In this document: positions 1-9,410 of the stretch, in pieces
Layout of the letters: every line of letters begins with the position of its first letter
Position numbering within the stretch: position 1 is the first letter of the stretch
Source: Rhodoluna sp.
GTDB lineage: Bacteria > Actinomycetota > Actinomycetes > Actinomycetales > Microbacteriaceae
Direction: 5' to 3'
Assembly (NCBI GenBank): GCA_024641985.1
Contig: JAHEBZ010000003.1
Coordinates: forward strand, 124,001-188,000
Length of the DNA: 64,000 nt
Notes under the pieces: model-generated
Seen by the model: the letters and a program-made list of their open reading frames with translations, nothing else
Told to the model about the DNA's origin: nothing
Database searches by the model: none
Position numbers and translations under genes: made by a program

Positions 1-2
1 CC

Positions 3-989
3 GGCGACACAAAGCTAACGTTTTTTGAGGCCCTAGCCGTGCTTGGTTTTGCTATTTTTGCCGATGCCCCCGTAGATGTTTTGGTGCTCGAGGTTGGCAT
101 GGGCGGCGAATGGGATTCTACAAACGTGGCCGATGGTGATGTAGCTGTTTTTACGCCCATAGATCTAGACCATGTCGAGCGGCTTGGCGCAACAATCGAT
201 GAGATAGCAAAGACTAAATCAGGCATCATCAAAACCGATGCCATTGTGGTCTCGGCAAAGCAACCAGCAGCTGCGGCAGATGTTTTGCGCACCATCGCAG
301 AACAACGAGCAGATTCGATCTCGTTCTTCGGTAAAGACTTCGATGTTCTTTCATCAGAAATAAATTCCCTCGGGCAAACGGTCACGATCAAAAGTCTCGC
401 GGGTGAATACGAAGGCCTAAACCTGCCGGTGCACGGCGCATACCAAGCCGAAAATGCGGCATTGGCCGTTGCAGCTGTAGAGGCCTTTTTGGGCGGTGGC
501 AAGCAGCGAATCATGGATGACGTTGTGCGAGCCGCTTTTGCCGATTTCTCGTCGCCGGGCAGGCTTCAAGTGGTTAGTCGCGAACCGCTCACAATTCTCG
601 ACGCGGCTCACAACCCAAGCGGCGCAGAGTCGCTAGCTATTGCACTCAAGCAAACTTTCGGTTCACCATATGCCATTGCTGTAATTTCGGTGCTTGCCGA
701 CAAGAACGCACGTGGTCTATTGGAGGCGCTCGACGACAGTTTTGTTGAGTTTGTGATTACGCAGTCTTCGTCGCCGAGAGCCTTGCCAGCCGAAGAGCTT
801 GCAACCCTTGCCCGCGAAGTTTTTGGGGCAGACCGAGTCAAGGTGCAAGCTAACCCGCAGTGGGCAATTGCAGAGGCAGCCGGGTCGTTGCCTCAGGGGC
901 AGTCCTCGGCAATCGTGGTTACTGGCTCGATAACCTTGGTGGGCGATGTGTTAAAACTGAAACAGATTGAGGCAGAACAAGATGCGTAA
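3..989 (+). CDS. folC: Bifunctional folylpolyglutamate synthase/dihydrofolate synthase, 5' end cut by window
   Basis: FolC adds glutamate to (dihydro)folate with ATP in the cytoplasm. The frame is open from base 3, so the N-terminus with the P-loop lies outside the window. What remains starts just before the conserved block around VLEVGMGGEWDSTN and the D-x-D-H-x-x-x-L-G pattern of Mur-ligase-like enzymes (DLDHVERLG). The C-terminal domain carries LDAAHNPSG, the usual FolC C-domain signature. The stop at 987-989 overlaps the start of the next gene, which indicates translational coupling. Family assignment is secure; the true start cannot be seen. Confidence 0.95.
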   Translation, partial: GDTKLTFFEALAVLGFAIFADAPVDVLVLEVGMGGEWDSTNVADGDVAVFTPIDLDHVERLGATIDEIAKTKSGIIKTDAIVVSAKQPAAAADVLRTIAEQRADSISFFGKDFDVLSSEINSLGQTVTIKSLAGEYEGLNLPVHGAYQAENAALAVAAVEAFLGGGKQRIMDDVVRAAFADFSSPGRLQVVSREPLTILDAAHNPSGAESLAIALKQTFGSPYAIAVISVLADKNARGLLEALDDSFVEFVITQSSSPRALPAEELATLAREVFGADRVKVQANPQWAIAEAAGSLPQGQSSAIVVTGSITLVGDVLKLKQIEAEQDA

Positions 990-1347
990 CCGCTCAACTC
1001 AACGAACCCTTGGCTCAATGCTGATGGCTTTCGAATCGTTTGTTGTGATTTTTGCAACACTCGTGGCTTTTGGTCTAAAGGTCGCCGACCCAGCCGCGGT
1101 TTGGGCCGTTGGCCTCACGATTTCATTCGCGCTCATCGTCACTCCGGCCATTTTGGGCAAGCAGGGTTCATACCTGTTTGGCACGTTTTTGCAGGTTGCT
1201 GTTGTGGCATTGGGCATCTGGGTGCCATTAATGTATGTGGTTGGCGGCATCTTTGTTTGCCTTTGGGCCTGGGCAATGATTGCTGGCACAACCATCGACA
1301 AGGCTCGAGCCGCACTCGATCGTTCGGCCTCAGAAAATCAAATTTAG
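982..1347 (+). CDS. DUF4233 family small membrane protein
   Basis: A protein of about 121 residues with four predicted membrane helices and short polar ends. I chose ATG 982 because GAGG lies about nine bases upstream, although TTG 967 is also open. The start overlaps the folC stop by eight bases. In actinobacteria a DUF4233 gene between folC and ndk is a recurring arrangement, and that context supports the call more than any catalytic motif. No function is known to me. The tail (about residues 105-121) is charged and probably cytoplasmic. Confidence 0.75.
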   Translation: MRNRSTQRTLGSMLMAFESFVVIFATLVAFGLKVADPAAVWAVGLTISFALIVTPAILGKQGSYLFGTFLQVAVVALGIWVPLMYVVGGIFVCLWAWAMIAGTTIDKARAALDRSASENQI

Positions 1348-1421
1348 TTTCAACACAGAACCGCAACAGCGCTTCACAAAGAACCACCATCGCTTCGCAA
1401 AAGCCTTCAAAGGAGAATCAC

Positions 1422-1838
1422 ATGTCAGAAATTCAGCAGACACTAGTGCTCATCAAGCCAGATGGCGTTAGGCGCAATCTGATTGGCGAAATCATCGCCC
1501 GGGTCGAGGCAAAGGGCTATGTTGTAGCCGATTTGAAGAAGATCACACCTTCGACCGACTTGCTCGCGGCTCACTATGCAGAGCACGAAGGCAAGCCTTT
1601 CTATCAGCCGCTGGTTGATTTTATGAAGAGCGGCGATGTCGTTGCCATCAAGCTCGAAGGCAATCGAGTCATCGAAGGCTTTCGTTCGTTAGCCGGAGCA
1701 ACCGACCCGACTGTTGCCGCGCCTGGCACGATTCGTGGCGATCTTGGTCGCGATTGGGGCCTAAAGGTTCAGCAGAACTTGGTTCACGGTTCAGATTCGC
1801 CTGAGTCGGCGACTCGTGAGCTTGCCCTCTGGTTCTAA
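1422..1838 (+). CDS. ndk: Nucleoside diphosphate kinase
   Basis: Transfers the gamma phosphate of ATP to other (d)NDPs through a phosphohistidine, balancing nucleotide pools in the cytosol. The protein is 138 residues, normal for the family. It opens with TLVLIKPDGVRRNLIG, has RGDLGR near 106-111 and the active-site motif NLVHGSDS with His122. ATG 1422 is preceded by AGGAGA at the right distance; the frame is open further upstream, but that part is unrelated to Ndk and lies over the DUF4233 gene in another frame. It follows folC-DUF4233 and ends four bases before the convergent VKOR gene. Confidence 0.97.
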   Translation: MSEIQQTLVLIKPDGVRRNLIGEIIARVEAKGYVVADLKKITPSTDLLAAHYAEHEGKPFYQPLVDFMKSGDVVAIKLEGNRVIEGFRSLAGATDPTVAAPGTIRGDLGRDWGLKVQQNLVHGSDSPESATRELALWF

Positions 1839-1842
1839 TCGG

Positions 1843-2463
1843 CTAAAAAAGCGTTGGCCAGAAATTCCAAAAACGCCAAACGATGATTGCAACCACAATG
1901 GCTTCTGTAGCCAGCGTGAAGAGCCAAGCTTTGCTTGCAGCTCGGTCAAAGAAACCGACTAATTTAAGCGGCGTTTCAATAAAGCCGTCGTTAGCGCCAA
2001 AGATGAAAACGCGCCAAAACATAGGAAGCATGGCTGCCCAGGCAACCATGCAATAAGGGCACAGAACGTTAATCACGAATGCGCTCTGAACAAATAGCCA
2101 CAGCACAAAAATAAATCCGGCTGCTACTCCTGCTGCAAAAAGGCGCCAGAACCAGCGAGCAAACCTTGCGCCAGCCAAAATTGCTACACCAACCAGCACC
2201 GGAGCAAAAAACGCTGCCAAGCCAATGAGTGGGTTAGGGAACCCAAAGAGTTTGGCCTGATCGGTCAGCATTACTGATTTGCACGAAATAAACGGGCTGA
2301 TGTCGCAACTGAGAGTTGCATTTGGGTCAGCGGCAACGTGCAAGCGTTCGAGGGTTAGTGCAAATGCGGCGATCCAACCAACGATTCCGGTGACAATTAG
2401 TGACCAGGCAAAGCTCTTGGATGGGTTTGGTAGGTCAGAAAGTTCTGTTTTTGCTGAGGTCAC
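1843..2463 (-). CDS. Vitamin K epoxide reductase (VKOR) family membrane protein
   Basis: VKOR homologues in actinobacteria reoxidise a DsbA-like thiol oxidase and pass electrons to quinone, supporting disulfide formation outside the membrane. The 206-residue protein has about five membrane helices, a loop cysteine pair in the CDISPFISC segment and the active-site CPYC motif inside a helix, the usual VKOR layout. The frame is open further upstream, but I prefer GTG at 2463 because a -10-like CATACT lies exactly six bases before it and the upstream residues look non-coding. It converges on ndk. No DsbA partner is visible nearby. Confidence 0.85.
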   Translation of the reverse strand: MTSAKTELSDLPNPSKSFAWSLIVTGIVGWIAAFALTLERLHVAADPNATLSCDISPFISCKSVMLTDQAKLFGFPNPLIGLAAFFAPVLVGVAILAGARFARWFWRLFAAGVAAGFIFVLWLFVQSAFVINVLCPYCMVAWAAMLPMFWRVFIFGANDGFIETPLKLVGFFDRAASKAWLFTLATEAIVVAIIVWRFWNFWPTLF

Positions 2464-2475
2464 GCTTTTAGTATG
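2464..2475 (-). promoter_or_regulatory. Putative leaderless -10 element of the VKOR gene
   Basis: Minus strand: CATACT, then AAAAGC, then GTG. The six-base gap would put the transcription start on the start codon. No Shine-Dalgarno sequence is seen and no clear -35. Confidence 0.45.
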
Positions 2476-2727
2476 GCACGCGCGGTTGGTGACATTTGCT
2501 GTTGAGCGTGTCATACTGGAAGTAGTTCGAGCGGCCACACCCGTTTCAACTAAAGATTTAGCAAGAACTAGCGTTGATATCGCTTAAGACCCATCGGGCA
2601 GCGTTTGCCGCAAAAAAAGTTACTTGCCAAAAGTTTTGGCTGTTCGCAAAAGCGAGCAGCAACGATTTACGCCTTCGAGCCTGGTGAGTGTGGCCCAGAA
2701 TCGCAGGCAGCTTGGAGTGCACCAGAA

Positions 2728-5019
2728 ATGGTGAATAACGAAGAATTAAACGCACCTGTCGACTCAATCAAAGCGCCGCGTCGCCGCGCCGTAACTAAAA
2801 AAATTGTCGAGTCAGAGCCAACTCTCGTCGAAAAGAAGCCTGCCGCAAAACGGGCTCCGGCTAAGGCCCAAGTGGTTAAGGCCAAGGCGGCAACTAAAGC
2901 CACCACAATCGAGTCGGCCGCAGCAGACGCGAGCGAACCGGCTCCGGTCGCAAAGCGCACCAGAGCCTCGAAACCCAAGGCAGCTGAGGCTCCTGCAGTT
3001 CAGGCGCCTGCAACTGAGACCGTTGCTCCCGTGTCTTTTTCTGCAACTTCACTAATGTTCATGGCACCCGACCTACCGACTCCGGTGATCGACCCAAAGC
3101 GCAACCGCCCAATCGAAGAAAAATCTGACTCGGATGACAGCCACCGTCGCACTCGCACCCGTCGTCGTGCCGGCGAAGAGGGCAGCATCGAAGCATTGGC
3201 ACCAAATGCCGTTGTCAAGGTGCGCACGCCACGCGAGCCAAAAGAGCCAAGCAACGAACCGACCCGCGTAAAGGGTTCAACCCGTTTGGAAGCTAAAAAA
3301 CAACGCCGTCGTGATGGTCGCGATGCCGGGCGTCGCCGCACGGTTATCACCGAATCAGAATTTCTTGCTCGTCGCGAGGCTGTCGACCGCACAATGGTCG
3401 TGCGTTCAAAAGACGGCAAGATTCAAATTGGCGTTCTCGAAGATGCAGTTCTAGTTGAGCACTACGTTGCAAAGGCTTCAGAGGCCTCACTGATCGGCAA
3501 TGTTTACCTTGGCAAGGTTCAAAACGTTCTGCCATCAATGGAGGCAGCATTCGTCGACATCGGCCGCGGCCGCAACGCAGTTCTTTATTCTGGTGAAGTT
3601 GACTGGGAATTGGCCGAAACAGGCAATCAGCCTCGCCGCATCGAACTTGCACTCAAGTCGGGCGACACGGTTCTTGTGCAGGTAACAAAAGACCCAGTTG
3701 GTCAAAAGGGAGCCCGCCTAACGAGTCAGGTTTCGCTGCCCGGTCGTTACCTGGTTTATGTTCCTAACGGTTCGATGAACGGCATCTCCCGCAAGCTCCC
3801 AGATTCAGAGCGAGCACGCCTTAAGAAGATTTTGAAAGAGATTCTCCCCGAGGATGCTGGCGTCATTGTTCGCACGGCTGCCGAGGGTGCCACCGAAGAG
3901 CAATTAACTCTTGATGTGCAGCGCTTGCAGCAGCAGTGGGAAGACATCAGCAAAAAGGTCGAAAAAGGTAACGGGCCGGTCTTGCTGCACAGCGAACCAG
4001 ATCTTTTGGTCAAAATTGTTCGCGATGTTTTCAACGAAGATTTCCAAAAGATGGTCATTGCAGGCGAAGACGCTCGCGAAGTTATCGAAGAATATCTGCA
4101 GTCTGTTGCACCAGATTTGCTCGAACGAGTGCAAAAGTATGAAGGCACTAAAGATATTTTCGATGAATATCGCGTAGGTGAGCAGATTGCCAAGGCGTTA
4201 GAGCGCAAGGTTTATTTGCCTTCGGGTGGTTCGCTTGTTATAGACCGCACCGAGGCAATGACGGTAGTAGACGTAAACACCGGCAAGTTTGTTGGTTCTG
4301 GTGGCAACCTCGAAGAAACCGTAACCAAAAACAATCTAGAAGCAGCCGAAGAAATTGTTCGTCAACTTCGCTTGCGCGACATCGGTGGAATCATCGTTGT
4401 TGACTTTATCGACATGGTTCTCGAATCAAACCGAGACTTAGTTTCGCGCCGCCTGATTGAATGTTTGAGCCGTGACCGAACCAAGCATCAGGTTGCCGAG
4501 GTTACCTCGCTTGGTCTTGTGCAAATGACACGCAAAAAGCTCGGCATCGGCCTGTTAGAAGCCTTTAGTGAGCCTTGCGAGGCTTGTGCTAGCCGCGGTG
4601 TAATAGTTCACCACGAGCCAATCATGCGCTCGAAGCAAATCGCGGGCGAAGAACCGCGAGCCCCGCAGCAACAAAAGCAGGGCAAGAAAAATAGAAACGA
4701 TCGAGGCACTCAAAAAACAGAGGTTGCCAAGGTTGTTACCCCAGAGCGTGCAGTCGAATTGAACAACGTGATCACCAAGATCGCGGCCTCGACTGTTGCT
4801 GCACACGAGGCAGCGGGCGAGCCATCGCCAATCACTTTGCCACCGGTAAAGGCTCAAACAGAGCCAACTGGCGAGGCAGAAAAAATGTTGGAGGCAGTTC
4901 TCGATGCCCTACCAGAGCCTAAAGCTCCTGGTCAGGGTCGTCGCAAACCTCGCCGCGCAACGAGCGGAGGAACCGTGGCACCCGTCGCATCCTCAGCGAA
5001 TGATGAAACTGCTGGCTAA
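2728..5019 (+). CDS. rne: Ribonuclease E/G
   Basis: Endonuclease that starts mRNA decay and matures structured RNA. The protein is about 763 residues from ATG 2728, which has GGAG ten bases upstream. The first 230 or so residues are Lys/Ala/Arg/Pro-rich low complexity, typical of actinobacterial RNase E. Then come an S1 domain (from about 252, GNVYLGKVQNVLPSMEAAFV), the catalytic Asp in VDVNTGK (about 515), the second Asp motif DFIDM (about 559-563) and the zinc-link motif CEAC (617-620). The tail is again basic and disordered. It precedes rplU-rpmA-obgE, as in other Microbacteriaceae. Confidence 0.95.
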   Translation: MVNNEELNAPVDSIKAPRRRAVTKKIVESEPTLVEKKPAAKRAPAKAQVVKAKAATKATTIESAAADASEPAPVAKRTRASKPKAAEAPAVQAPATETVAPVSFSATSLMFMAPDLPTPVIDPKRNRPIEEKSDSDDSHRRTRTRRRAGEEGSIEALAPNAVVKVRTPREPKEPSNEPTRVKGSTRLEAKKQRRRDGRDAGRRRTVITESEFLARREAVDRTMVVRSKDGKIQIGVLEDAVLVEHYVAKASEASLIGNVYLGKVQNVLPSMEAAFVDIGRGRNAVLYSGEVDWELAETGNQPRRIELALKSGDTVLVQVTKDPVGQKGARLTSQVSLPGRYLVYVPNGSMNGISRKLPDSERARLKKILKEILPEDAGVIVRTAAEGATEEQLTLDVQRLQQQWEDISKKVEKGNGPVLLHSEPDLLVKIVRDVFNEDFQKMVIAGEDAREVIEEYLQSVAPDLLERVQKYEGTKDIFDEYRVGEQIAKALERKVYLPSGGSLVIDRTEAMTVVDVNTGKFVGSGGNLEETVTKNNLEAAEEIVRQLRLRDIGGIIVVDFIDMVLESNRDLVSRRLIECLSRDRTKHQVAEVTSLGLVQMTRKKLGIGLLEAFSEPCEACASRGVIVHHEPIMRSKQIAGEEPRAPQQQKQGKKNRNDRGTQKTEVAKVVTPERAVELNNVITKIAASTVAAHEAAGEPSPITLPPVKAQTEPTGEAEKMLEAVLDALPEPKAPGQGRRKPRRATSGGTVAPVASSANDETAG

Positions 5020-5025
5020 ATAGGT

Positions 5026-5054
5026 TTGACCGAAGCCAGTTGGCAATGTAGACT
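5026..5054 (+). promoter_or_regulatory. Sigma-70-type promoter of rplU-rpmA
   Basis: TTGACC at 5026-5031 and TAGACT at 5049-5054 with a 17-base spacer, the best -35/-10 pair in the window. Transcription would begin near 5061, leaving a leader of about 60 bases before the rplU GTG at 5123. Confidence 0.7.
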
Positions 5055-5122
5055 AGACCCTCGTTGCCTGCATACATTCGCACGTGCAACACATCAAGAC
5101 TTTTCGAACAAAGGGTAGATCT

Positions 5123-5431
5123 GTGGTTTACGCAGTAGTCCGCGCAGGCGGCCGCCAGGAGAAGGTGTCGGTAGGCACCATAGTGACTCTCGACCGTATT
5201 AAGGCTGACGCCAACGGCAAGATTGAGCTAACAGCTCTTCTTCTAGTCGACGGTGACAACGTCACCACCGACGCCAAGGCACTCGCCAAGGTGAAGGTCA
5301 CTGCAGAGGTCCTAAACGACCTTCGCGGTCCAAAGATCATCATCCAGAAATACAAGAACAAGACCGGATACAAGAAGCGTCAGGGCCACCGCTCAGAGCT
5401 TACTCGTGTTCAGGTCACCGAGATCAAGTAA
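5123..5431 (+). CDS. rplU: 50S ribosomal protein L21
   Basis: L21 binds 23S rRNA and L20 in the large subunit. I chose GTG 5123 because the protein then begins [17 protein letters not shown] and has 102 residues, the normal length; the 13 residues upstream in frame are not L21-like. The C-terminal part has the typical [19 protein letters not shown] block. It is followed 13 bases later by rpmA and shares its promoter and terminator. Confidence 0.97.
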   Translation: MVYAVVRAGGRQEKVSVGTIVTLDRIKADANGKIELTALLLVDGDNVTTDAKALAKVKVTAEVLNDLRGPKIIIQKYKNKTGYKKRQGHRSELTRVQVTEIK

Positions 5432-5444
5432 GGACTGACGCAGA

Positions 5445-5699
5445 ATGGCATCGAAAAAGGGTGTTAGCTCGACCCGTAACGGTCGTGACTCAAACGCACA
5501 GCGTCTAGGCGTAAAGCGCTACGCAGGTCAAGAAGTCAACGCAGGAGAAATCCTTGTTCGTCAGCGTGGAACTCACTTCCACCCGGGCGCAAACGTTGGC
5601 AAGGGCAAGGATGACACCTTGTTCGCTCTCGCTGCAGGTTCGGTTTCTTTCGGAACCAAGGGTGGACGTCGCGTTGTGAACGTGACCGAGGCTGCCTAA
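5445..5699 (+). CDS. rpmA: 50S ribosomal protein L27
   Basis: L27 lies near the peptidyl transferase centre. The 84-residue protein starts [16 protein letters not shown], with the conserved [20 protein letters not shown] region in the middle. It has no N-terminal extension needing cleavage of the kind seen in Firmicutes. AAGGA lies upstream of ATG 5445. It is the second gene of the rplU-rpmA unit and is followed by an intrinsic terminator. Confidence 0.97.
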   Translation: MASKKGVSSTRNGRDSNAQRLGVKRYAGQEVNAGEILVRQRGTHFHPGANVGKGKDDTLFALAAGSVSFGTKGGRRVVNVTEAA

Positions 5700-5722
5700 G
5701 CAGTTACCAAGTTTTTAGCGGG

Positions 5723-5754
5723 AGGCGAGCCTTGTGGCTCGCCTTTCCTGTTTC
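5723..5754 (+). terminator. Intrinsic terminator after rpmA
   Basis: GGCGAGCC, a TTGT loop, then GGCTCGCC, with one further A-T pair, followed by a T-rich run (TTTCCTGTTT). It separates the ribosomal protein unit from obgE. Confidence 0.8.
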
Positions 5755-5787
5755 TAAATCAGATTTGAAAGCAGAAAGGAGCACAGC

Positions 5788-7308
5788 ATGGTTTCATTTG
5801 TTGACCAAGTAACTCTTCATCTGCGCGCTGGAAATGGCGGAGACGGTTGCGTTTCGGTTAAGCGCGAAAAATTCAAGCCATTGGCCGGCCCAGATGGTGC
5901 CGACGGTGGCAAGGGCGGAACGATTTCGCTTATCACCGACTCGAACGTGACGACTCTGCTCGATTTCCACTTTCATCCTCACCGTGCCGGTGGCGATGGT
6001 GGCGATGGTGCTGGCGACTTCAGAAACGGTGCGCATGGCGAAGGCCAGGTTCTGCGTGTTCCGGTTGGAACTGTAGTCAAAGACGAAAACGGCAAGCTGA
6101 TCGCCGACCTCGACGAAGAGGGCATGGAGCTCGTTGTTGCCGAAGGCGGCATGGGCGGCCTCGGAAACGCGGCTCTTTCGAGTTCAAAGCGCAAGGCGCC
6201 AGGATTTGCACTGTTCGGTGTTCCGGGATGGTCAGGCGATGTAATCCTCGAATTGAAGACCGTTGCCGACGTGGCACTTGTTGGTTACCCTAGCGCCGGA
6301 AAATCTTCGTTGATTGCCGCGCTTTCGGCTGCCAGACCTAAAATCGCTGACTATCCGTTCACCACACTGCACCCTAACTTGGGTGTTGTTCAGGCTGGTG
6401 AAACTCGCTTTACGATCGCGGATGTTCCCGGCCTAATCGAAGGTGCAAGCCAGGGCAAGGGCCTCGGATTGCAATTCTTGCGCCATGTTGAACGTTGTGC
6501 GGCGCTGTTGCATGTGCTCGATTGTGCAACTCTTGAGCCTGGCCGTGACCCGCTAACCGACCTCGACAAAATTCTCGTCGAGCTCGATGCCTATCAGGTG
6601 CCAGAGGGCGAGATGCCGCTAACTCAAAGGCCACAGCTCATCGCCCTCAACAAGGCCGATGTGCCCGACGCCAAAGAGCTTGCCGAGTTTGTGAAACCAG
6701 ATCTCGAAGCACGCGGTTACCGGGTTTTCATCATCTCTGCTGTCAGCCACGAGGGCCTAAGAGAACTTAATTTTGCACTTGCTCAACTTGTCGAGCAGTC
6801 GCGCGCAGATCGGCAGCATGAGCCGGCTAAGCCCCGCATTCAACTAATGCAAACCAACCGCGATGAGAACAAGTTCAAGATCACCAAAGAAATGCATGGC
6901 GACGAAGAGATCTACCGCGTTCTTGGGCCAAAGCCAGAGCGTTGGGTTCACCAAACCAACTTTGCCAACGAAGAGGCAGTTGGCTACCTTGCCGACCGCT
7001 TAGCAAAAATCGGTATGGAGCAATCGCTATTTAAAGCGGGCGCTCAGGCTGGTTCAACCGTTGTAATTGGCCCAGGCAAGGGCATCGTCTTCGACTGGGA
7101 GCCAACCATCACGGCCGCGGCAGAACTTATCGCTGGCCCACGTGGAACCGATGCACGATTCGATCTGCGCGAGCGACGCACCACAAAAGAACGCAGAAAG
7201 ACATACACCGAACGCATGGATGCAAAAGCGGCTCTGCGCGAAGAAATGCGTAAAGAGGGAGAGGCCGGTTTGTGGTCTAACCCAGAGGACTTCGAAAAGG
7301 AAGATTAA
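5788..7308 (+). CDS. obgE: GTPase ObgE/CgtA
   Basis: Essential GTPase for 50S assembly and stress control. The 506-residue protein has the Gly-rich Obg fold at the N-terminus (LHLRAGNGGDGCVSVKREKF onward, to about 158), the G domain with P-loop GYPSAGKSS (about 166-174), switch DVPGLIEGAS and NKAD (about 288-291), and the C-terminal OCT domain (about 350-430). The tail is charged. GGAG lies upstream of ATG 5788. The stop codon directly abuts the proB GTG, so the two are probably coupled. Confidence 0.97.
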   Translation: MVSFVDQVTLHLRAGNGGDGCVSVKREKFKPLAGPDGADGGKGGTISLITDSNVTTLLDFHFHPHRAGGDGGDGAGDFRNGAHGEGQVLRVPVGTVVKDENGKLIADLDEEGMELVVAEGGMGGLGNAALSSSKRKAPGFALFGVPGWSGDVILELKTVADVALVGYPSAGKSSLIAALSAARPKIADYPFTTLHPNLGVVQAGETRFTIADVPGLIEGASQGKGLGLQFLRHVERCAALLHVLDCATLEPGRDPLTDLDKILVELDAYQVPEGEMPLTQRPQLIALNKADVPDAKELAEFVKPDLEARGYRVFIISAVSHEGLRELNFALAQLVEQSRADRQHEPAKPRIQLMQTNRDENKFKITKEMHGDEEIYRVLGPKPERWVHQTNFANEEAVGYLADRLAKIGMEQSLFKAGAQAGSTVVIGPGKGIVFDWEPTITAAAELIAGPRGTDARFDLRERRTTKERRKTYTERMDAKAALREEMRKEGEAGLWSNPEDFEKED

Positions 7309-8091
7309 GTGGCACTTCAAAACAGGAGCGATTTGGCGCAGGCTAAACGCATCGTAGTGAAGGTTGGTTCGTCATCGATAAGTGGCGCCAACGAGTCAAA
7401 GATCGACCACCTCGTTGATGCGTTGGCAAGCGCGCATGCTCGTGGCGCAGAAGTTATTTTAGTTTCTTCGGGTGCAATCGCCACCGGAATGCCCCTATTG
7501 GGATTCTCGGTAAAGCCAGAAGACCTTTCAACTTCTCAGGCGCTAGCTGCGGTAGGTCAAAGCCGCCTAATCTCTCGCTATCAAACCAGTCTCGAGCGAT
7601 TCGGAATCGTGGCGGCTCAGGTGTTGCTAACATCGGGTGACCTCGAGGGCAACGAAACTCGTGCAAACGCGCAAAGTGCCATTGATCGAATGGTGTCGCT
7701 GAGGGTGCTGCCAATCGTAAATGAGAACGACACCGTTGCGACTCAAGAAATCAGATTCGGTGACAACGATCGGCTAGCTGCGTTGGTTGCGGTTTTGGTT
7801 TCTGCCGATGCTTTGGTCTTGCTCAGCGATGTCGACTCGCTCTACAACATGCCGCCAACTAAACCGGGCGCAAAGCGCATCGATGAGGTAGTTTTTGGTC
7901 AGGATTTGGCTGAGGTTGAAATTGGTGGCAGCAGCAGTTCGGTAGGCACCGGGGGAGCCGTTACTAAGGTTCAAGCCGCTCGAGTTGCCACAGAAGCCGG
8001 AGTTCCGGTATTGCTCACCAGCACCGACTTAGTAGCCAGCGCCCTTGAGGGCGGGCAAGTCGGCACTTGGTTTGCAGCACGAGAAATTTAG
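7309..8091 (+). CDS. proB: Glutamate 5-kinase, amino acid kinase domain only
   Basis: Phosphorylates glutamate in the first step of proline synthesis. The 260-residue protein has the amino acid kinase fold: KVGSSSISG near residue 20, VSSGAI near 60, NENDTV near 140 and FGDNDRLAALVA. The C-terminal PUA domain of the longer E. coli-type enzyme (about 367 residues) is absent. GTG 7309 follows the obgE stop with no gap. proA follows 25 bases downstream with its own -10-like element. Confidence 0.95.
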   Translation: MALQNRSDLAQAKRIVVKVGSSSISGANESKIDHLVDALASAHARGAEVILVSSGAIATGMPLLGFSVKPEDLSTSQALAAVGQSRLISRYQTSLERFGIVAAQVLLTSGDLEGNETRANAQSAIDRMVSLRVLPIVNENDTVATQEIRFGDNDRLAALVAVLVSADALVLLSDVDSLYNMPPTKPGAKRIDEVVFGQDLAEVEIGGSSSSVGTGGAVTKVQAARVATEAGVPVLLTSTDLVASALEGGQVGTWFAAREI

Positions 8092-8103
8092 TCACTAGTC
8101 GAA

Positions 8104-8109
8104 TAGGCT
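8104..8109 (+). promoter_or_regulatory. Putative leaderless -10 element of proA
   Basis: TAGGCT followed by seven bases and the proA ATG at 8117. No Shine-Dalgarno sequence lies in this gap, so proA may be read from its own leaderless transcript. Confidence 0.45.
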
Positions 8110-8116
8110 CTAAATT

Positions 8117-9364
8117 ATGGTCACCGCATTAGACAAGATCGCATCAGCCAAGGCAGCATCAAAGGGCCTTGCGCAAGCAACTACAAATCAGAAGAACGAA
8201 GCCCTTAGGCAAATATCGGTGCTTCTGCCTGCGCGATCTGCTGAAATTATTGCGGCTAATCGGGTTGACCTTGATCGCGCGGTGGCCGATGGCATGACAC
8301 AGAGCCTTCAAGATCGATTGCGCCTAAATACCGAGCGGATTCAAGAAATTGCGGACGCGGCCTCAAAAATAATTTCTCTGCCCGATCCAATCGGTGACGT
8401 TATTCGCGGCATGAGCCTGCCGAATGCTCTCAAACTGAATCAAGTTCGAGTTCCGTTGGGCGTGGTTGGCGTTATTTATGAGGCGCGCCCTAACGTGACA
8501 ATCGACATCGCGGTTCTTGCAATTAAGAGCGGTAACGCCGTGGTTCTTCGGGGTGGCAGTGCTGCCGAAAATACAAACAGGGTGTTGGTTGCGCTTTTGC
8601 AAGACGCCCTCGAATTTGCCGGGCTCGAACGTGATGCAGTTCAAACCGTAGATGAGTTCGGGCGCGATGGCGGCTTAGTCATGATGCAGGCGGTCGGTTT
8701 GATCGATGTGCTTATTCCTCGTGGTGGCGCAGGGCTTATCCGTCAGGTGGTTAGCGAAGCCAAGGTTCCAGTAATACAAACCGGCGATGGCGTTGTTCAT
8801 ATTTTTATCGACGAGAGCGCACGACTTGATTGGTCTGTAGACATCGTTTACAACGCCAAGGTGCAACGCCCGAGCGTTTGCAACGCAGCCGAAACTCTGC
8901 TCATTCATGAGGCTGCTGTTGAACGAATCTTGCCAGCTGTGCTCGATAAACTCGCCGAGGGCGGCGTTACCATTCACGGCGATGAGGTTACTCAGGCAAA
9001 CTTTTTTGCCACGGTTCCGGCCACCGAACACGATTGGGTGGCCGAATATCACGACCTCGACATCGCGGTAAAGGTTGTTAAGAATCTCGACGAAGCGCTT
9101 GACCACATTGCAAAATATTCAACCAAACACACCGAGTCGATCATCACCGAAAACTACGAAAACGCAGAGCGCTTTCTTGCCGAAGTAGACTCGGCGGCTG
9201 TTATGGTCAACGCTTCAACCCGATTCACCGATGGTGGCGAATTTGGCTTTGGTGCCGAAGTGGGAATCTCGACGCAAAAGTTGCACGCTCGCGGACCGAT
9301 GGGGTTGCCAGAATTGACCAGCACCAAGTGGTTAGTGCGCGGCGCGGGGCAGATTAGAAACTAA
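8117..9364 (+). CDS. proA: Glutamate-5-semialdehyde dehydrogenase (gamma-glutamyl phosphate reductase)
   Basis: Reduces gamma-glutamyl phosphate with NADPH in the second step of proline synthesis. The 415-residue protein has the aldehyde-dehydrogenase-like fold with GVIYEARPNVTID (about 120), LRGGSAAENTN (about 150), LIPRGGAGLI (about 200) and the catalytic Cys near 255 in RPSVCNAAETLL. Length is normal. It sits just after proB; the product of ProB is unstable and is passed directly to ProA. Confidence 0.97.
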   Translation: MVTALDKIASAKAASKGLAQATTNQKNEALRQISVLLPARSAEIIAANRVDLDRAVADGMTQSLQDRLRLNTERIQEIADAASKIISLPDPIGDVIRGMSLPNALKLNQVRVPLGVVGVIYEARPNVTIDIAVLAIKSGNAVVLRGGSAAENTNRVLVALLQDALEFAGLERDAVQTVDEFGRDGGLVMMQAVGLIDVLIPRGGAGLIRQVVSEAKVPVIQTGDGVVHIFIDESARLDWSVDIVYNAKVQRPSVCNAAETLLIHEAAVERILPAVLDKLAEGGVTIHGDEVTQANFFATVPATEHDWVAEYHDLDIAVKVVKNLDEALDHIAKYSTKHTESIITENYENAERFLAEVDSAAVMVNASTRFTDGGEFGFGAEVGISTQKLHARGPMGLPELTSTKWLVRGAGQIRN

Positions 9365-9410
9365 TCTCATAAATTTCTGAGCTATTCTTTAAGAGTTATT
9401 AGGAGAGAAA

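Noticed and set aside
1101-1421. In-frame extension of ndk upstream to 1101
   Set aside because: The added 107 residues overlap the DUF4233 gene in another frame and are unlike Ndk; AGGAGA lies directly before ATG 1422.
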